Origin: Flavobacterium anhuiense
GTDB taxonomy: Bacteria; Bacteroidota; Bacteroidia; Flavobacteriales; Flavobacteriaceae
DNA length: 64,000 nucleotides
NCBI RefSeq assembly: GCF_004151235.1
Contig: NZ_JUIV01000004.1
Coordinates: 271,759-335,758 of the forward strand
Direction: 5' to 3'
Every line of letters starts with the position of its first letter. Position 1 is the first letter of the stretch. Made by a program: the position numbers and the translations under genes. Below, piece after piece: positions 1-7,728 of this stretch. A model generated the notes under the pieces. The model saw only the letters and a list, made by a program, of their open reading frames with translations, did no database searches and was not told the origin of the DNA.

Positions 1-1268
1 GCACCAAATTCTCCCAATAAAACGGGAATTCCTTTATCTACAAATTGAGTTTTCATTAATTTAAAGCTTTTCTCTAAATCGGCTTCTTCTCCCCAAGTTG
101 CATTTCGTTCTGTATCGGTTGTAGAATGAAATCCTGCACCCCAATAATAGAACATTTTACCCCAAGTTTCGTCTTTGGTTAAACCAGCAAAATTCCAAGG
201 AGAATAATAATGAACTTCGACCATCATTCTGCCCGTTACTTTATCTACTGGCAATGTAGTCATTAATTTGTTTGTTTTTTCAATATCTGTTGTTGGACCT
301 TGAACAACCAAAACACGCGTTGCATTTTTTCCTCCAGTTGAACGAACTGCATCAATAAAAGTTTGGTGATACGAAGTTAAAACTGCCATTTGCGTAGCAT
401 CTTCAACCGCAGGTTCGTTGGCGCTCGCGAAAAGTAAATGTTCGTCGAAACCTCTTAAATGTGTTGCAATTTGTTCCCAAAACGCTTTTTGTTTGGCATT
501 GTTTTCTACTTTTTTGGCTTCGGTAATATTGTTTTCCAGCCAACCGCCGTCCCAGTGGATGTTTACTACGACATACATATCGTTATCAACGCAATATTGA
601 ACCACTTCTTTCACTCGGTTTAACCAATCCACTTTGATTTTTGCTGTTGCAGTATTTTCTAAATTCTGATTCCAAGAACACGGAATTCTAATTGCATTAA
701 ATCCGTTTGCTTTTACAGCATCAATTAAAGCTTTAGTCACTTTTGGATTTCCCCATGAGGTTTCGCCTCCAGTTGCTTCTAATGTATTTCCAATATTCCA
801 GCCTAATTTAATTTTTGCTGCCAATTCAACCGCCGAACTTCCCATTCCAGATGCATCAGCCGCAATTGGGTTAGTGTTGTAACTTGGGTATAAACTTCCT
901 GCTGCCTGTGAAACTAAAATTGCTTCTGAGGCAAGTTCACCTCCACTTAACGTAATCACTGCATTTCGAAGATCTGTAGTCGTATTTTCTAAAGCAGTAA
1001 TTTTTACCACAGTTTGTCCCGATGTTCCAGTAGTCTGACTTAATTTTATCCAACTAGCAGAATTACTCAAAGTCCAAGTGACACCATTAGAATTAATCGT
1101 TATTTCAATTGTATTTTCTTTGCTTTCAAAATCAATTTTGCTTGTAGTAGAAGAAAGCGTTTTTATAGCTGGCGGATTTTCTTCTTTATCTGAGCTGCAA
1201 GCTGAAACTCCTAAAAAAGCAAAGCAGAGAATAAAAGATAAAAGATAATCCTTGATTGTTTTTTTCAT
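1..1268 (-). CDS. GH5 endo-beta-glucanase lipoprotein with BACON domain (3' end outside window)
   Basis: This would cut beta-1,4-glucan backbones, probably xyloglucan, at the cell surface. Translation from the ATG at 1268 gives a signal peptide with a lipobox ending in Cys24, then a BACON-like Ig fold (about residues 35-120), then a GH5 barrel. Visible barrel motifs are WNIGNTLEA, NIHWDGGWLE (typical of subfamily GH5_4), the acid/base motif ANEP, and GEFG, whose Glu (residue 420) is the expected nucleophile. That last motif lies at the window edge, so the C-terminus is missing. The gene is the last visible member of the minus-strand glycan locus, 95 bases after the GH3 gene. A stable hairpin and a 16-nt leader motif shared with the susC region precede it. 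Family assignment is strong; substrate is inferred from neighbours. Confidence 0.9.
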   Translation of the reverse strand, partial: MKKTIKDYLLSFILCFAFLGVSACSSDKEENPPAIKTLSSTTSKIDFESKENTIEITINSNGVTWTLSNSASWIKLSQTTGTSGQTVVKITALENTTTDLRNAVITLSGGELASEAILVSQAAGSLYPSYNTNPIAADASGMGSSAVELAAKIKLGWNIGNTLEATGGETSWGNPKVTKALIDAVKANGFNAIRIPCSWNQNLENTATAKIKVDWLNRVKEVVQYCVDNDMYVVVNIHWDGGWLENNITEAKKVENNAKQKAFWEQIATHLRGFDEHLLFASANEPAVEDATQMAVLTSYHQTFIDAVRSTGGKNATRVLVVQGPTTDIEKTNKLMTTLPVDKVTGRMMVEVHYYSPWNFAGLTKDETWGKMFYYWGAGFHSTTDTERNATWGEEADLEKSFKLMKTQFVDKGIPVLLGEFG

Positions 1269-1276
1269 TTGGTTTG

Positions 1277-1292
1277 GTTTAAGTTAAGTGTA
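1277..1292 (-). promoter_or_regulatory. Shared 16-nt leader motif before GH5
   Basis: The plus-strand string GTTTAAGTTAAGTGTA lies just upstream of the GH5 start. It is identical to 18720-18735, upstream of the susC leader ORF. A diverged version is at 18504-18523 directly before susC. It is probably part of the 5' untranslated leader of coordinately expressed genes. Flavobacterial leaders are generally A-rich on the coding strand, so convergence is possible. Confidence 0.4.
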
Positions 1293-1303
1293 AGTTTTTA
1301 AAA

Positions 1304-1334
1304 TCAACGCCAGCTTTTTATGGGCTGGCGTTGA
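1304..1334 (-). terminator. Hairpin between GH3 and GH5 genes
   Basis: An 11-bp perfect stem (TCAACGCCAGC / GCTGGCGTTGA, 9-nt loop) lies in the 95-base gap between the GH3 stop and the GH5 start. On the minus strand it is followed by a short T-run (GATTTT), so it may be a weak terminator, an attenuator, or an RNA-stabilising hairpin between co-transcribed genes. Confidence 0.55.
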
Positions 1335-1363
1335 GAGTTTGGTTATTTTAAGCAATAACAGTT

Positions 1364-3601
1364 TTATTTAACTGTTACCTGAATTTCTTTCTTAATATCT
1401 CTTGAAGAAGTTCCCAATTTGATAGTGTATTTTCCTGGTTCAACTGTCCATTTTTTAGAAGCAACATCATAATAAGCCAATTCTTTTACTGGTACTTTGA
1501 TCGTTACTTTTGCTGAACTTCCCGCTTTTACATCTGCTTTTTTGAAACCTTTTAGTTCCTGAGCTGCACGTGTAATTTTAGAATCAGATTTTGAAGTGTA
1601 TAATTGAACTACTTCTTTTCCGTCTACTTTTCCTGTGTTTTTAACATCAACAGAAACTTCGATTACGTCGTTTTGAGCATAGGAAGTTTTATCTGTTTTA
1701 GCATTATCAAGTGCGAAAGTCGTGTATGATAATCCGTAACCGAAAGGATATAATGGCGTAACATTTTTAGTATCAAACCAACGGTATCCAATTAAAAGAC
1801 CTTCTGCATAATTTACCGCTTTGTCTCCAGGGAAACTGTTTGTGGCATGCGCCGGAGAATCTTTTAAAGCAACTGGCATTGTCCAAGGTAATTTTCCTGA
1901 CGGATTTACTTTTCCTAAAATTACATCCGCCAGAGCATTTCCTCCTTCAGAACCATTAAACCAGCTCCAAACTAAAGCAGAAGATTTTTTGCTTACTTCA
2001 TTAATATCAAATGGAGCACCCGCCACCATCACTACAATCGTTTTTGGATTAGCTTCTATTACTTTTTTGATTAATTCTTCTTGTCCAAAAGGCAAGTGCA
2101 AATCTCTACGATCAGAAGCTTCTGTTTCGTAATCACGGTTTGAACCCGCAAAAATGATCGCAACATCTGAGTTTTTAGCTGCATCAACCGCTTCTTGAAC
2201 TTTTGCTGGATCTAGTTCGTCAATTGTAACCGGACCATTAGCCGTAATATTTCCTAAATTTCCTCTGTTCTTTTTATCATAACGCTCTAAATATCCTTCC
2301 GCATAATTGATTTTAACTGATGAAGGCAATCTATTTTTAAGACCTTCTAAAGGCGTAACTTCTCTTTTTGTTTTAACTCCCGCTCCAAATCCGCCAAGAG
2401 CATTTTTCTTTGTTGCATTATTTCCAATTACGGCAATAGATTTAATTCCGTCTGCTTTTAGCGGAAGCGCATTATTTTCGTTTTTCAACAATACGATTGC
2501 TTCAGCAGCAATTTTGTAAGCGTCTTGGTAATGCGCTTCGGTTGCGATGCTTCCTTTTGCGCGCTCGCCTCCGCCCATTGCTTTCACTTGGAATAAAACT
2601 CTTAAAATACGTTTTACATGCAGATCAATTTCTTTCTCAGAAACTTCACCAGATTTAACTGCTGCAATTAATTTATCGGCTAAGAAGAATTCGTTGAACG
2701 GTTTTGGTGTTCCCATTTCAATATCCAAACCATTTTTCAAAGATTTTGCTGTTGAATGCACCGCAGCCCAATCTGAAACTACTACACCTTTGAATCCCCA
2801 TTCGTCACGAAGGATTTTATTCAGCATATAATCGTTCTCACATAAATATTCTCCTCTGAATTTATTGTAAGCGCCCATAATACTATACGCTTTTGCTTCT
2901 TTTACCGAAGCTTCGAATGCAGGAAGATAAATTTCGCGAAGTGTACGCTCATCAATTTGCACATCTACAAAATCGCGATTCGTTTCCTGATTATTTGCTG
3001 CGTAATGTTTTACGCATGCCATTACATCTTTTTCCTGTAAACCAACAATCAAAGGCACGGCAATTTTTTTATTCAAAAACGGATCTTCAGACATGTATTC
3101 ATAAGTTCTTCCTCCAAGCGGTGTTCTTACCATATTGATCGCTGGCGAAAGCAACATATCTTTATCTCTGGCACGTAATTCTTCTCCTAAACTGGTTCCG
3201 AAAGTATGCGCCATTTCTGCATTCCAAGTTGCAGCCAAAGCACCACCCGCTGGATAATACGTTGCAAAATCGTTTGTCCAACCAGCCGGAGCCCAATTGT
3301 CTCTTGAAATTTCCTCACGAACTCCCAACGGACCATCGGCCATTTTTAATTCTGGAATTCCTAAACGTTTTACGCCTGCATTTGCAAACATGCTGTTTCC
3401 GTGAAGCATTCCCACTTTTTCTTCCAATGTCATCTGTGAAATCAGTTTATCGATTTCGGCGTCATGGTCTGTGCTTATTTCTTTTCCAACGTATTCTTCG
3501 GTCTGCGTCGAATTTGAAGCTAAGGTCTGTGCATCATTTTTACAAGAAGTAAAGAATGCAAAAACTAGAGCTGCTGAAAGGAACATCATTTTGTTTTTCA
3601 T
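1364..3601 (-). CDS. GH3 beta-glucosidase-type lipoprotein
   Basis: This probably removes terminal beta-linked glucose from oligosaccharides, the last step of xyloglucan breakdown. The 745-aa protein starts with a lipoprotein signal (FFTSC, Cys20). It has the GH3 N-terminal barrel, the alpha/beta sandwich domain and a C-terminal fibronectin-III-like domain (about 640-735), the usual three-domain layout. KHYAANNQET and the nucleophile motif VVSDWAA (Asp277) are visible. The acid/base residue sits in the second domain, near ETEASDR, but I do not assign it with certainty. It lies 88 bases after the GH39 gene on the same strand, with no hairpin seen between them. The GH3 family also has beta-xylosidases, so exact specificity is inferred. 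Confidence 0.93.
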   Translation of the reverse strand: MKNKMMFLSAALVFAFFTSCKNDAQTLASNSTQTEEYVGKEISTDHDAEIDKLISQMTLEEKVGMLHGNSMFANAGVKRLGIPELKMADGPLGVREEISRDNWAPAGWTNDFATYYPAGGALAATWNAEMAHTFGTSLGEELRARDKDMLLSPAINMVRTPLGGRTYEYMSEDPFLNKKIAVPLIVGLQEKDVMACVKHYAANNQETNRDFVDVQIDERTLREIYLPAFEASVKEAKAYSIMGAYNKFRGEYLCENDYMLNKILRDEWGFKGVVVSDWAAVHSTAKSLKNGLDIEMGTPKPFNEFFLADKLIAAVKSGEVSEKEIDLHVKRILRVLFQVKAMGGGERAKGSIATEAHYQDAYKIAAEAIVLLKNENNALPLKADGIKSIAVIGNNATKKNALGGFGAGVKTKREVTPLEGLKNRLPSSVKINYAEGYLERYDKKNRGNLGNITANGPVTIDELDPAKVQEAVDAAKNSDVAIIFAGSNRDYETEASDRRDLHLPFGQEELIKKVIEANPKTIVVMVAGAPFDINEVSKKSSALVWSWFNGSEGGNALADVILGKVNPSGKLPWTMPVALKDSPAHATNSFPGDKAVNYAEGLLIGYRWFDTKNVTPLYPFGYGLSYTTFALDNAKTDKTSYAQNDVIEVSVDVKNTGKVDGKEVVQLYTSKSDSKITRAAQELKGFKKADVKAGSSAKVTIKVPVKELAYYDVASKKWTVEPGKYTIKLGTSSRDIKKEIQVTVK

Positions 3602-3689
3602 AGATAGTTAGGTGTTTTTGGATTTAAAGATTTTTGATTCCTCACGCATAGACTTCAAATCCAGTTAATAATTATATTGTTTGTGGTTT

Positions 3690-5261
3690 TTATTCTTTGA
3701 TTAAATTAAGAAAAAAAACATCATTCTCATTGATTTTAAATTCCTTGCTAAAAGTTCCTTTTCCGTCAATTGTAATTTTTTCTGTCGAAATCGGCGCGCC
3801 GTTATTTTTCTCTTTTATTGAATTAACTTGCTCACGTGTTAATTGACTTGGTTTATTCATAGCCATATAATCCGCGTAAGCGTCATTCACTTTATAACCG
3901 ACTTTGTATATTTCTAAAAGATATTTTCCTTTTTGTATTCCGTCAATTTCAACTTTCACTTTTCCTTTTTCTTTTGATGGAAGATCTTTAATGTAATAGG
4001 TTTGATTCAATTCTTTATCACCAGGATGCGTATTCGTAAAATCCCAAAGCAAAACTTGCACATCGCCTTTTGCATTTTTAGAAGTCCAAGAAGCTTTATC
4101 TGAATTTTGAAGTTCTGTTTCTCCCAATTTATTCATTAAATAATAAGAGAAATAGGCTGGCTTTTTAATTCCCTGTGTATTCAACAATCCGAAACCGCCA
4201 TGAAAAGGCGTAAATCTTGGTCCCGCTTCTTCAAAAATATCGGTAAAAACCCAATATGACATGGAGTTTGCAGCATTTCCAACTTGTTTAATTTTTTGCA
4301 AAATATATGCTGCCGAATGATAACTGTCGTGAATTGGATCTGCCGGTGTGTAAGATGAACTCCATTCTGTGTAATGCAATTCTAGATTTGGTTTAACCGA
4401 TTCTGTAATCAATTTTCTTGAATTGATAATTTCACCGCTTACACTCCATTCATCCTGATTCAAAATTGTTCCCGAAGTTCCGAATTCGTCCAAATAACCA
4501 TGTTTCACTCCATAAGTATGTGTCGAAACAAAATCCATCGGAACATTATTCTTCGCACAAAAATCAATTGTTTCAGCAACCCATGCTGAACCTGCTGTTG
4601 CTGGTCCGCCGACTCTGTAAGCTGGATTTACTGCTTTTACACCGCGAGCTGCGTAATCGTATAATTTGAAATATTCTTCCTGAGTTCCAGTCCAAAATCC
4701 TGGCGATAAATTCGGTTCGTTCCAAACTTCAAAATACCAAGTTTTTACTTCTTCGTCTCCATAACGCTCTTTAAAATGTTGGGTTAAATTTCTAATTAAA
4801 TCCTCCCATTTTTTATAATCTTTCGGTGGCGTTACGTTTCCTTTCCACCAAAAAATGGTTTCTTTTCCACTCGCCAAAGCATTCGGCATAAAACCTAATT
4901 CTACAAATGGTTTCATTTTCAGGCTCACAATATAATCAAATAAAACATCTACATATTGGTAATTATATTCTGATTTTCCTTTTTCGTCTTCACGATAAAC
5001 GGCCATATCATCAGACAATAAACCATGAAAACGAATGTATTTAAAATCGCATTCTTTTTTTACCAATGCTAATTGCTGCTGCCAATCGGCGCGAAGACCT
5101 TCATTTGCTCTTCCCGCACCAATGCATTCTTTAAACATGGTGTTTAATTTTCCTGCTTCTTTTTTGAAATCAACTTTTATGATTCGATTTTCAGCATTAT
5201 TGTTTTGTCCAATGATTTGGATTGAATGAATTAAAACCAATAATATTAAAATTCTTTTCAT
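3690..5261 (-). CDS. GH39 beta-xylosidase-like glycoside hydrolase
   Basis: GH39 enzymes are retaining beta-xylosidases or related enzymes. The 523-aa protein has a signal peptide (about residues 1-19, ending IIGQ) without an obvious lipobox Cys, so it is likely periplasmic. The acid/base motif EVWNEPN (Glu182) and the nucleophile motif HYTEWSSS (Glu299) match the XynB-type active site, and the length is normal for the family. It lies between the GH97 and GH3 genes on the same strand. A paired palindromic element lies just upstream (5281-5397). In a xyloglucan-type locus a GH39 could act on xylose- or arabinose-containing side chains, but the sequence alone does not show the sugar. Confidence 0.88.
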   Translation of the reverse strand: MKRILILLVLIHSIQIIGQNNNAENRIIKVDFKKEAGKLNTMFKECIGAGRANEGLRADWQQQLALVKKECDFKYIRFHGLLSDDMAVYREDEKGKSEYNYQYVDVLFDYIVSLKMKPFVELGFMPNALASGKETIFWWKGNVTPPKDYKKWEDLIRNLTQHFKERYGDEEVKTWYFEVWNEPNLSPGFWTGTQEEYFKLYDYAARGVKAVNPAYRVGGPATAGSAWVAETIDFCAKNNVPMDFVSTHTYGVKHGYLDEFGTSGTILNQDEWSVSGEIINSRKLITESVKPNLELHYTEWSSSYTPADPIHDSYHSAAYILQKIKQVGNAANSMSYWVFTDIFEEAGPRFTPFHGGFGLLNTQGIKKPAYFSYYLMNKLGETELQNSDKASWTSKNAKGDVQVLLWDFTNTHPGDKELNQTYYIKDLPSKEKGKVKVEIDGIQKGKYLLEIYKVGYKVNDAYADYMAMNKPSQLTREQVNSIKEKNNGAPISTEKITIDGKGTFSKEFKINENDVFFLNLIKE

Positions 5262-5280
5262 CTGAAAATATGTTTATTAT

Positions 5281-5397
5281 TATCCTAACAGGTTTTAGAA
5301 ACCTGTTAGGTATCTTTTACGCTCCTAATCTTTAGCAACTAATTCATAAGTTCTTCTAAATTAAACACCTAACAGGTTTTGGAAACCTGTTAGGATA
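5281..5397. repeat. Paired palindromic element (diverged copy)
   Basis: Two hairpins, 5284-5310 and 5368-5394, each have perfect 12-bp arms (CCTAACAGGTTT / AAACCTGTTAGG) around a 3-nt loop. They are flanked so that the two 33-nt units face each other in inverted orientation. The same arrangement with perfect units is at 10153-10247. The element fills the GH97-GH39 gap. It looks like a REP/MITE-type sequence that may also work as a transcript hairpin. Confidence 0.8.
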
Positions 5398-5404
5398 CTT
5401 AAAA

Positions 5405-7411
5405 TTATAATTTCTTGAATCTTACTGCGCCACCGCCAGCTCCGCCTAATTTCAATTGTAATTTATCTGATGCTTTTACTGTTTTTTTCGAAATTGCCAC
5501 TGCTTCTGGATTATGAGTCTGATCTGTTCCTTCAGCATCAACATAAATTTGTGCTTCGTAAGTGGCATTCGAATCTAAGAATGATAATGAAACTTCTACA
5601 TTTCTTGGTTTTTCATTTGTTAAAGTTCCTAAATACCAATCAGCACTGTTTCTGTCTTTTCTTGCTGTTGTGATGTACTCACCAATTTTTCCTTCTAAGA
5701 TTTTTGTGTCTTCCCAATCTGTTGGAACATCTTTTAAGAATTGCAATGCTGGTTTTCCTTCGTAATTTTCAGGAAGATCGGCTAACATTTGAATTGGAGA
5801 ATAAATCGTTACATACAATGCCAATTGCTGTCCAACTGTTCCTTGAATTCTTTTTCCTGGATAACCTTGTTTTACCTCAACATCAAAAATTCCAGGCGTA
5901 AAATCCATTGGTCCCGAAAGTAATCTTGTAAACGGAATAATACTTAAATGGTTAGGTGGATTTCCTTCACTCCAAGCGTTGTATTCTTGTCCGCGTGCTG
6001 CTTCTCTCGAAACCATGTTTGGATAAGTTCTTCTTTCTCCTGTATCTTTAATTGATTCGTGGTATAAAACGGCTAAATCGTATTGTGCCGCTTTTTCTAA
6101 AATGTATCTGAAATAATTTACTCCAAACTGCCCAAAGTGCATTTGTTTCATATTCAGTTTAGAACCAACGTGACCAATTTTTACGGTATGAATTCCTAAT
6201 TTTTTGTATAGAGCAAAACCTTCGTCAACTTCTTTTAAGTAGTTAATCAAGTTTGAACCCGTTTCGTGATATCCGATTAATTCGATGTTCTTTTTCTTTC
6301 CATATTCAACCACTTTTTCTAAATCGAAATTGTCAGCGCTTTTCGTGAAGCTGAACATGTGCATACGGTTTTCATACCAAGCCGGAGTCCAGCCTTTGTT
6401 CCAACCTTCAATCAATAAATGGTTGAAACCTTCTTTTGCTGTAAAATCGATATATTCTTCGGCGTGTTTTGTAGTTGCTCCTTGTTTGTCGCTTTCCCAG
6501 AAAGTATATTTCCCGATGTGCATTCCCCACCAAATTCCTAAATATTTATACGGTTTGAAATAGCTGTTTGTATTCTTTAATTTGTTTGGCTCATTCAAGT
6601 TTAAAACCAAATAAGAAGTAATTAATTCTCCTGGATTTTCTCCTATTTGAATCGTTCTCCAAGAAGAAGTAAACGAATCTTTTACACGAACTTTAATTCC
6701 ATCAGCCCAAGGCACAAGATCTGATTTTAATTCTGTTCCTTTTGTGTTTACCAAAGTCATACTTGCGAAGTCATACAAGTTTGCTTCGTGGAAACTTAAA
6801 GCCAATCCGCTTTTGCTTTCAATTGTTAATGGAGTTAAAACGGTATCCAAAGTGCTTACTGGCGCATCTTTAAATAAATATTCATCACGGTCTGGTCGGT
6901 TTGCAGGAATCCACCATGCTTTTCCATCTTCTTTTAAGTTAAAAGTCGTTTTTTCATCCATGATGAAAATACTGTCTTTTACATTTTGTTTTGGATAAAC
7001 ATATCTGAAAGCTACTCCGTCATCAAAAGCACGAAACTGAATCTGTAGTTTTCTTTTGTTTCCTGTTTTTTGCTGTAAATCGACTACCAATTGATTGTAG
7101 TGATTTCTTATGTTTTTCTTTTCTCCCCAAACTTGTTCCCAAGTCTCGTCAAACGTAGAAGTTTTTGCTCCTTTAATTTCAAAATTTGAACTTAAGTCTT
7201 CATTTCCTTTCAATATAAATCCCATATCCGACGGAGAAATTACTTCTGTCTTTCCGTGAGAAACGGCATATTTTGGAGCATTTTTTACCAGCTCAAATTT
7301 GATTTTATTTTGTCCGTTTGGCGATGCCAATTCGTAAGCATTCTTAGTTTTTTGACTGTAGCCTATTGTTATTGAAAACAGTACGGCTGGGAGAATTAGA
7401 TAATTTTTCAT
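5405..7411 (-). CDS. GH97 glycoside hydrolase (SusB-like, probably inverting)
   Basis: GH97 enzymes cleave alpha-glucosidic or alpha-galactosidic bonds in the periplasm. The 668-aa protein has a signal peptide (ending about GYSQ), the GH97 N-terminal beta-sandwich, a TIM barrel with WWGMHIGKYTFWE and LLIEGWNKGW, and a C-terminal sandwich from about residue 570. Glutamates at 209 (FHEAN), 383 (YHETG) and 452 (YHESI) sit where SusB-type inverting members carry their acidic residues. The stretch VKIGHVGS (411-418) replaces the KVDF-type nucleophile motif of the retaining alpha-galactosidase branch. This points to the inverting, alpha-glucosidase-like branch. It is an unusual partner for xyloglucan enzymes and may process alpha-linked glucose or galactose. 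Substrate is not determined. Confidence 0.88.
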   Translation of the reverse strand: MKNYLILPAVLFSITIGYSQKTKNAYELASPNGQNKIKFELVKNAPKYAVSHGKTEVISPSDMGFILKGNEDLSSNFEIKGAKTSTFDETWEQVWGEKKNIRNHYNQLVVDLQQKTGNKRKLQIQFRAFDDGVAFRYVYPKQNVKDSIFIMDEKTTFNLKEDGKAWWIPANRPDRDEYLFKDAPVSTLDTVLTPLTIESKSGLALSFHEANLYDFASMTLVNTKGTELKSDLVPWADGIKVRVKDSFTSSWRTIQIGENPGELITSYLVLNLNEPNKLKNTNSYFKPYKYLGIWWGMHIGKYTFWESDKQGATTKHAEEYIDFTAKEGFNHLLIEGWNKGWTPAWYENRMHMFSFTKSADNFDLEKVVEYGKKKNIELIGYHETGSNLINYLKEVDEGFALYKKLGIHTVKIGHVGSKLNMKQMHFGQFGVNYFRYILEKAAQYDLAVLYHESIKDTGERRTYPNMVSREAARGQEYNAWSEGNPPNHLSIIPFTRLLSGPMDFTPGIFDVEVKQGYPGKRIQGTVGQQLALYVTIYSPIQMLADLPENYEGKPALQFLKDVPTDWEDTKILEGKIGEYITTARKDRNSADWYLGTLTNEKPRNVEVSLSFLDSNATYEAQIYVDAEGTDQTHNPEAVAISKKTVKASDKLQLKLGGAGGGAVRFKKL

Positions 7412-7432
7412 GTTTTTTGGAATTATTTTTTG

Positions 7433-7718
7433 CCACGAATTTCACTAATTTCCACGAATTGAATTTGTGATAATTTGTGCAATTTGTGGTTGCATTTTTT
7501 TAACACATAGAAATATAGCTCATTGGAGTCTTTAAAAAAAGGCGTTTCACTTGTTTAAATTCACATAGTTTTCTATGTGTTAGAAACTAGTTTCTTTCCA
7601 ATTTCTTTATTCACAAATATGAAACCTATGTTTCTATGTGTTTAAATATTTTTATTTTTTCACCACAAATTCCACAAATTATCACAAATTCAATTCGTGG
7701 TAATTCGTGTAATTTGTG
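7433..7718. repeat. MITE-like element with ~57-bp terminal inverted repeats
   Basis: The 317-base gap between the GH31 and GH97 genes is almost filled by a structured element. Its outer arms (7433-7490 and 7662-7718) are inverted copies that differ at only a handful of positions. The core CCACGAATTGAATTTGTG followed by ATAATTTGTG is identical in both. Inside are further CACATAG / CTATGTG inverted motifs, including a hairpin at 7562-7579. There is no ORF. This fits a non-autonomous mobile element or long intergenic repeat of the kind common in Flavobacterium chromosomes. No target-site duplication was confirmed. Confidence 0.75.
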
Positions 7719-7728
7719 TTTAACTTTT

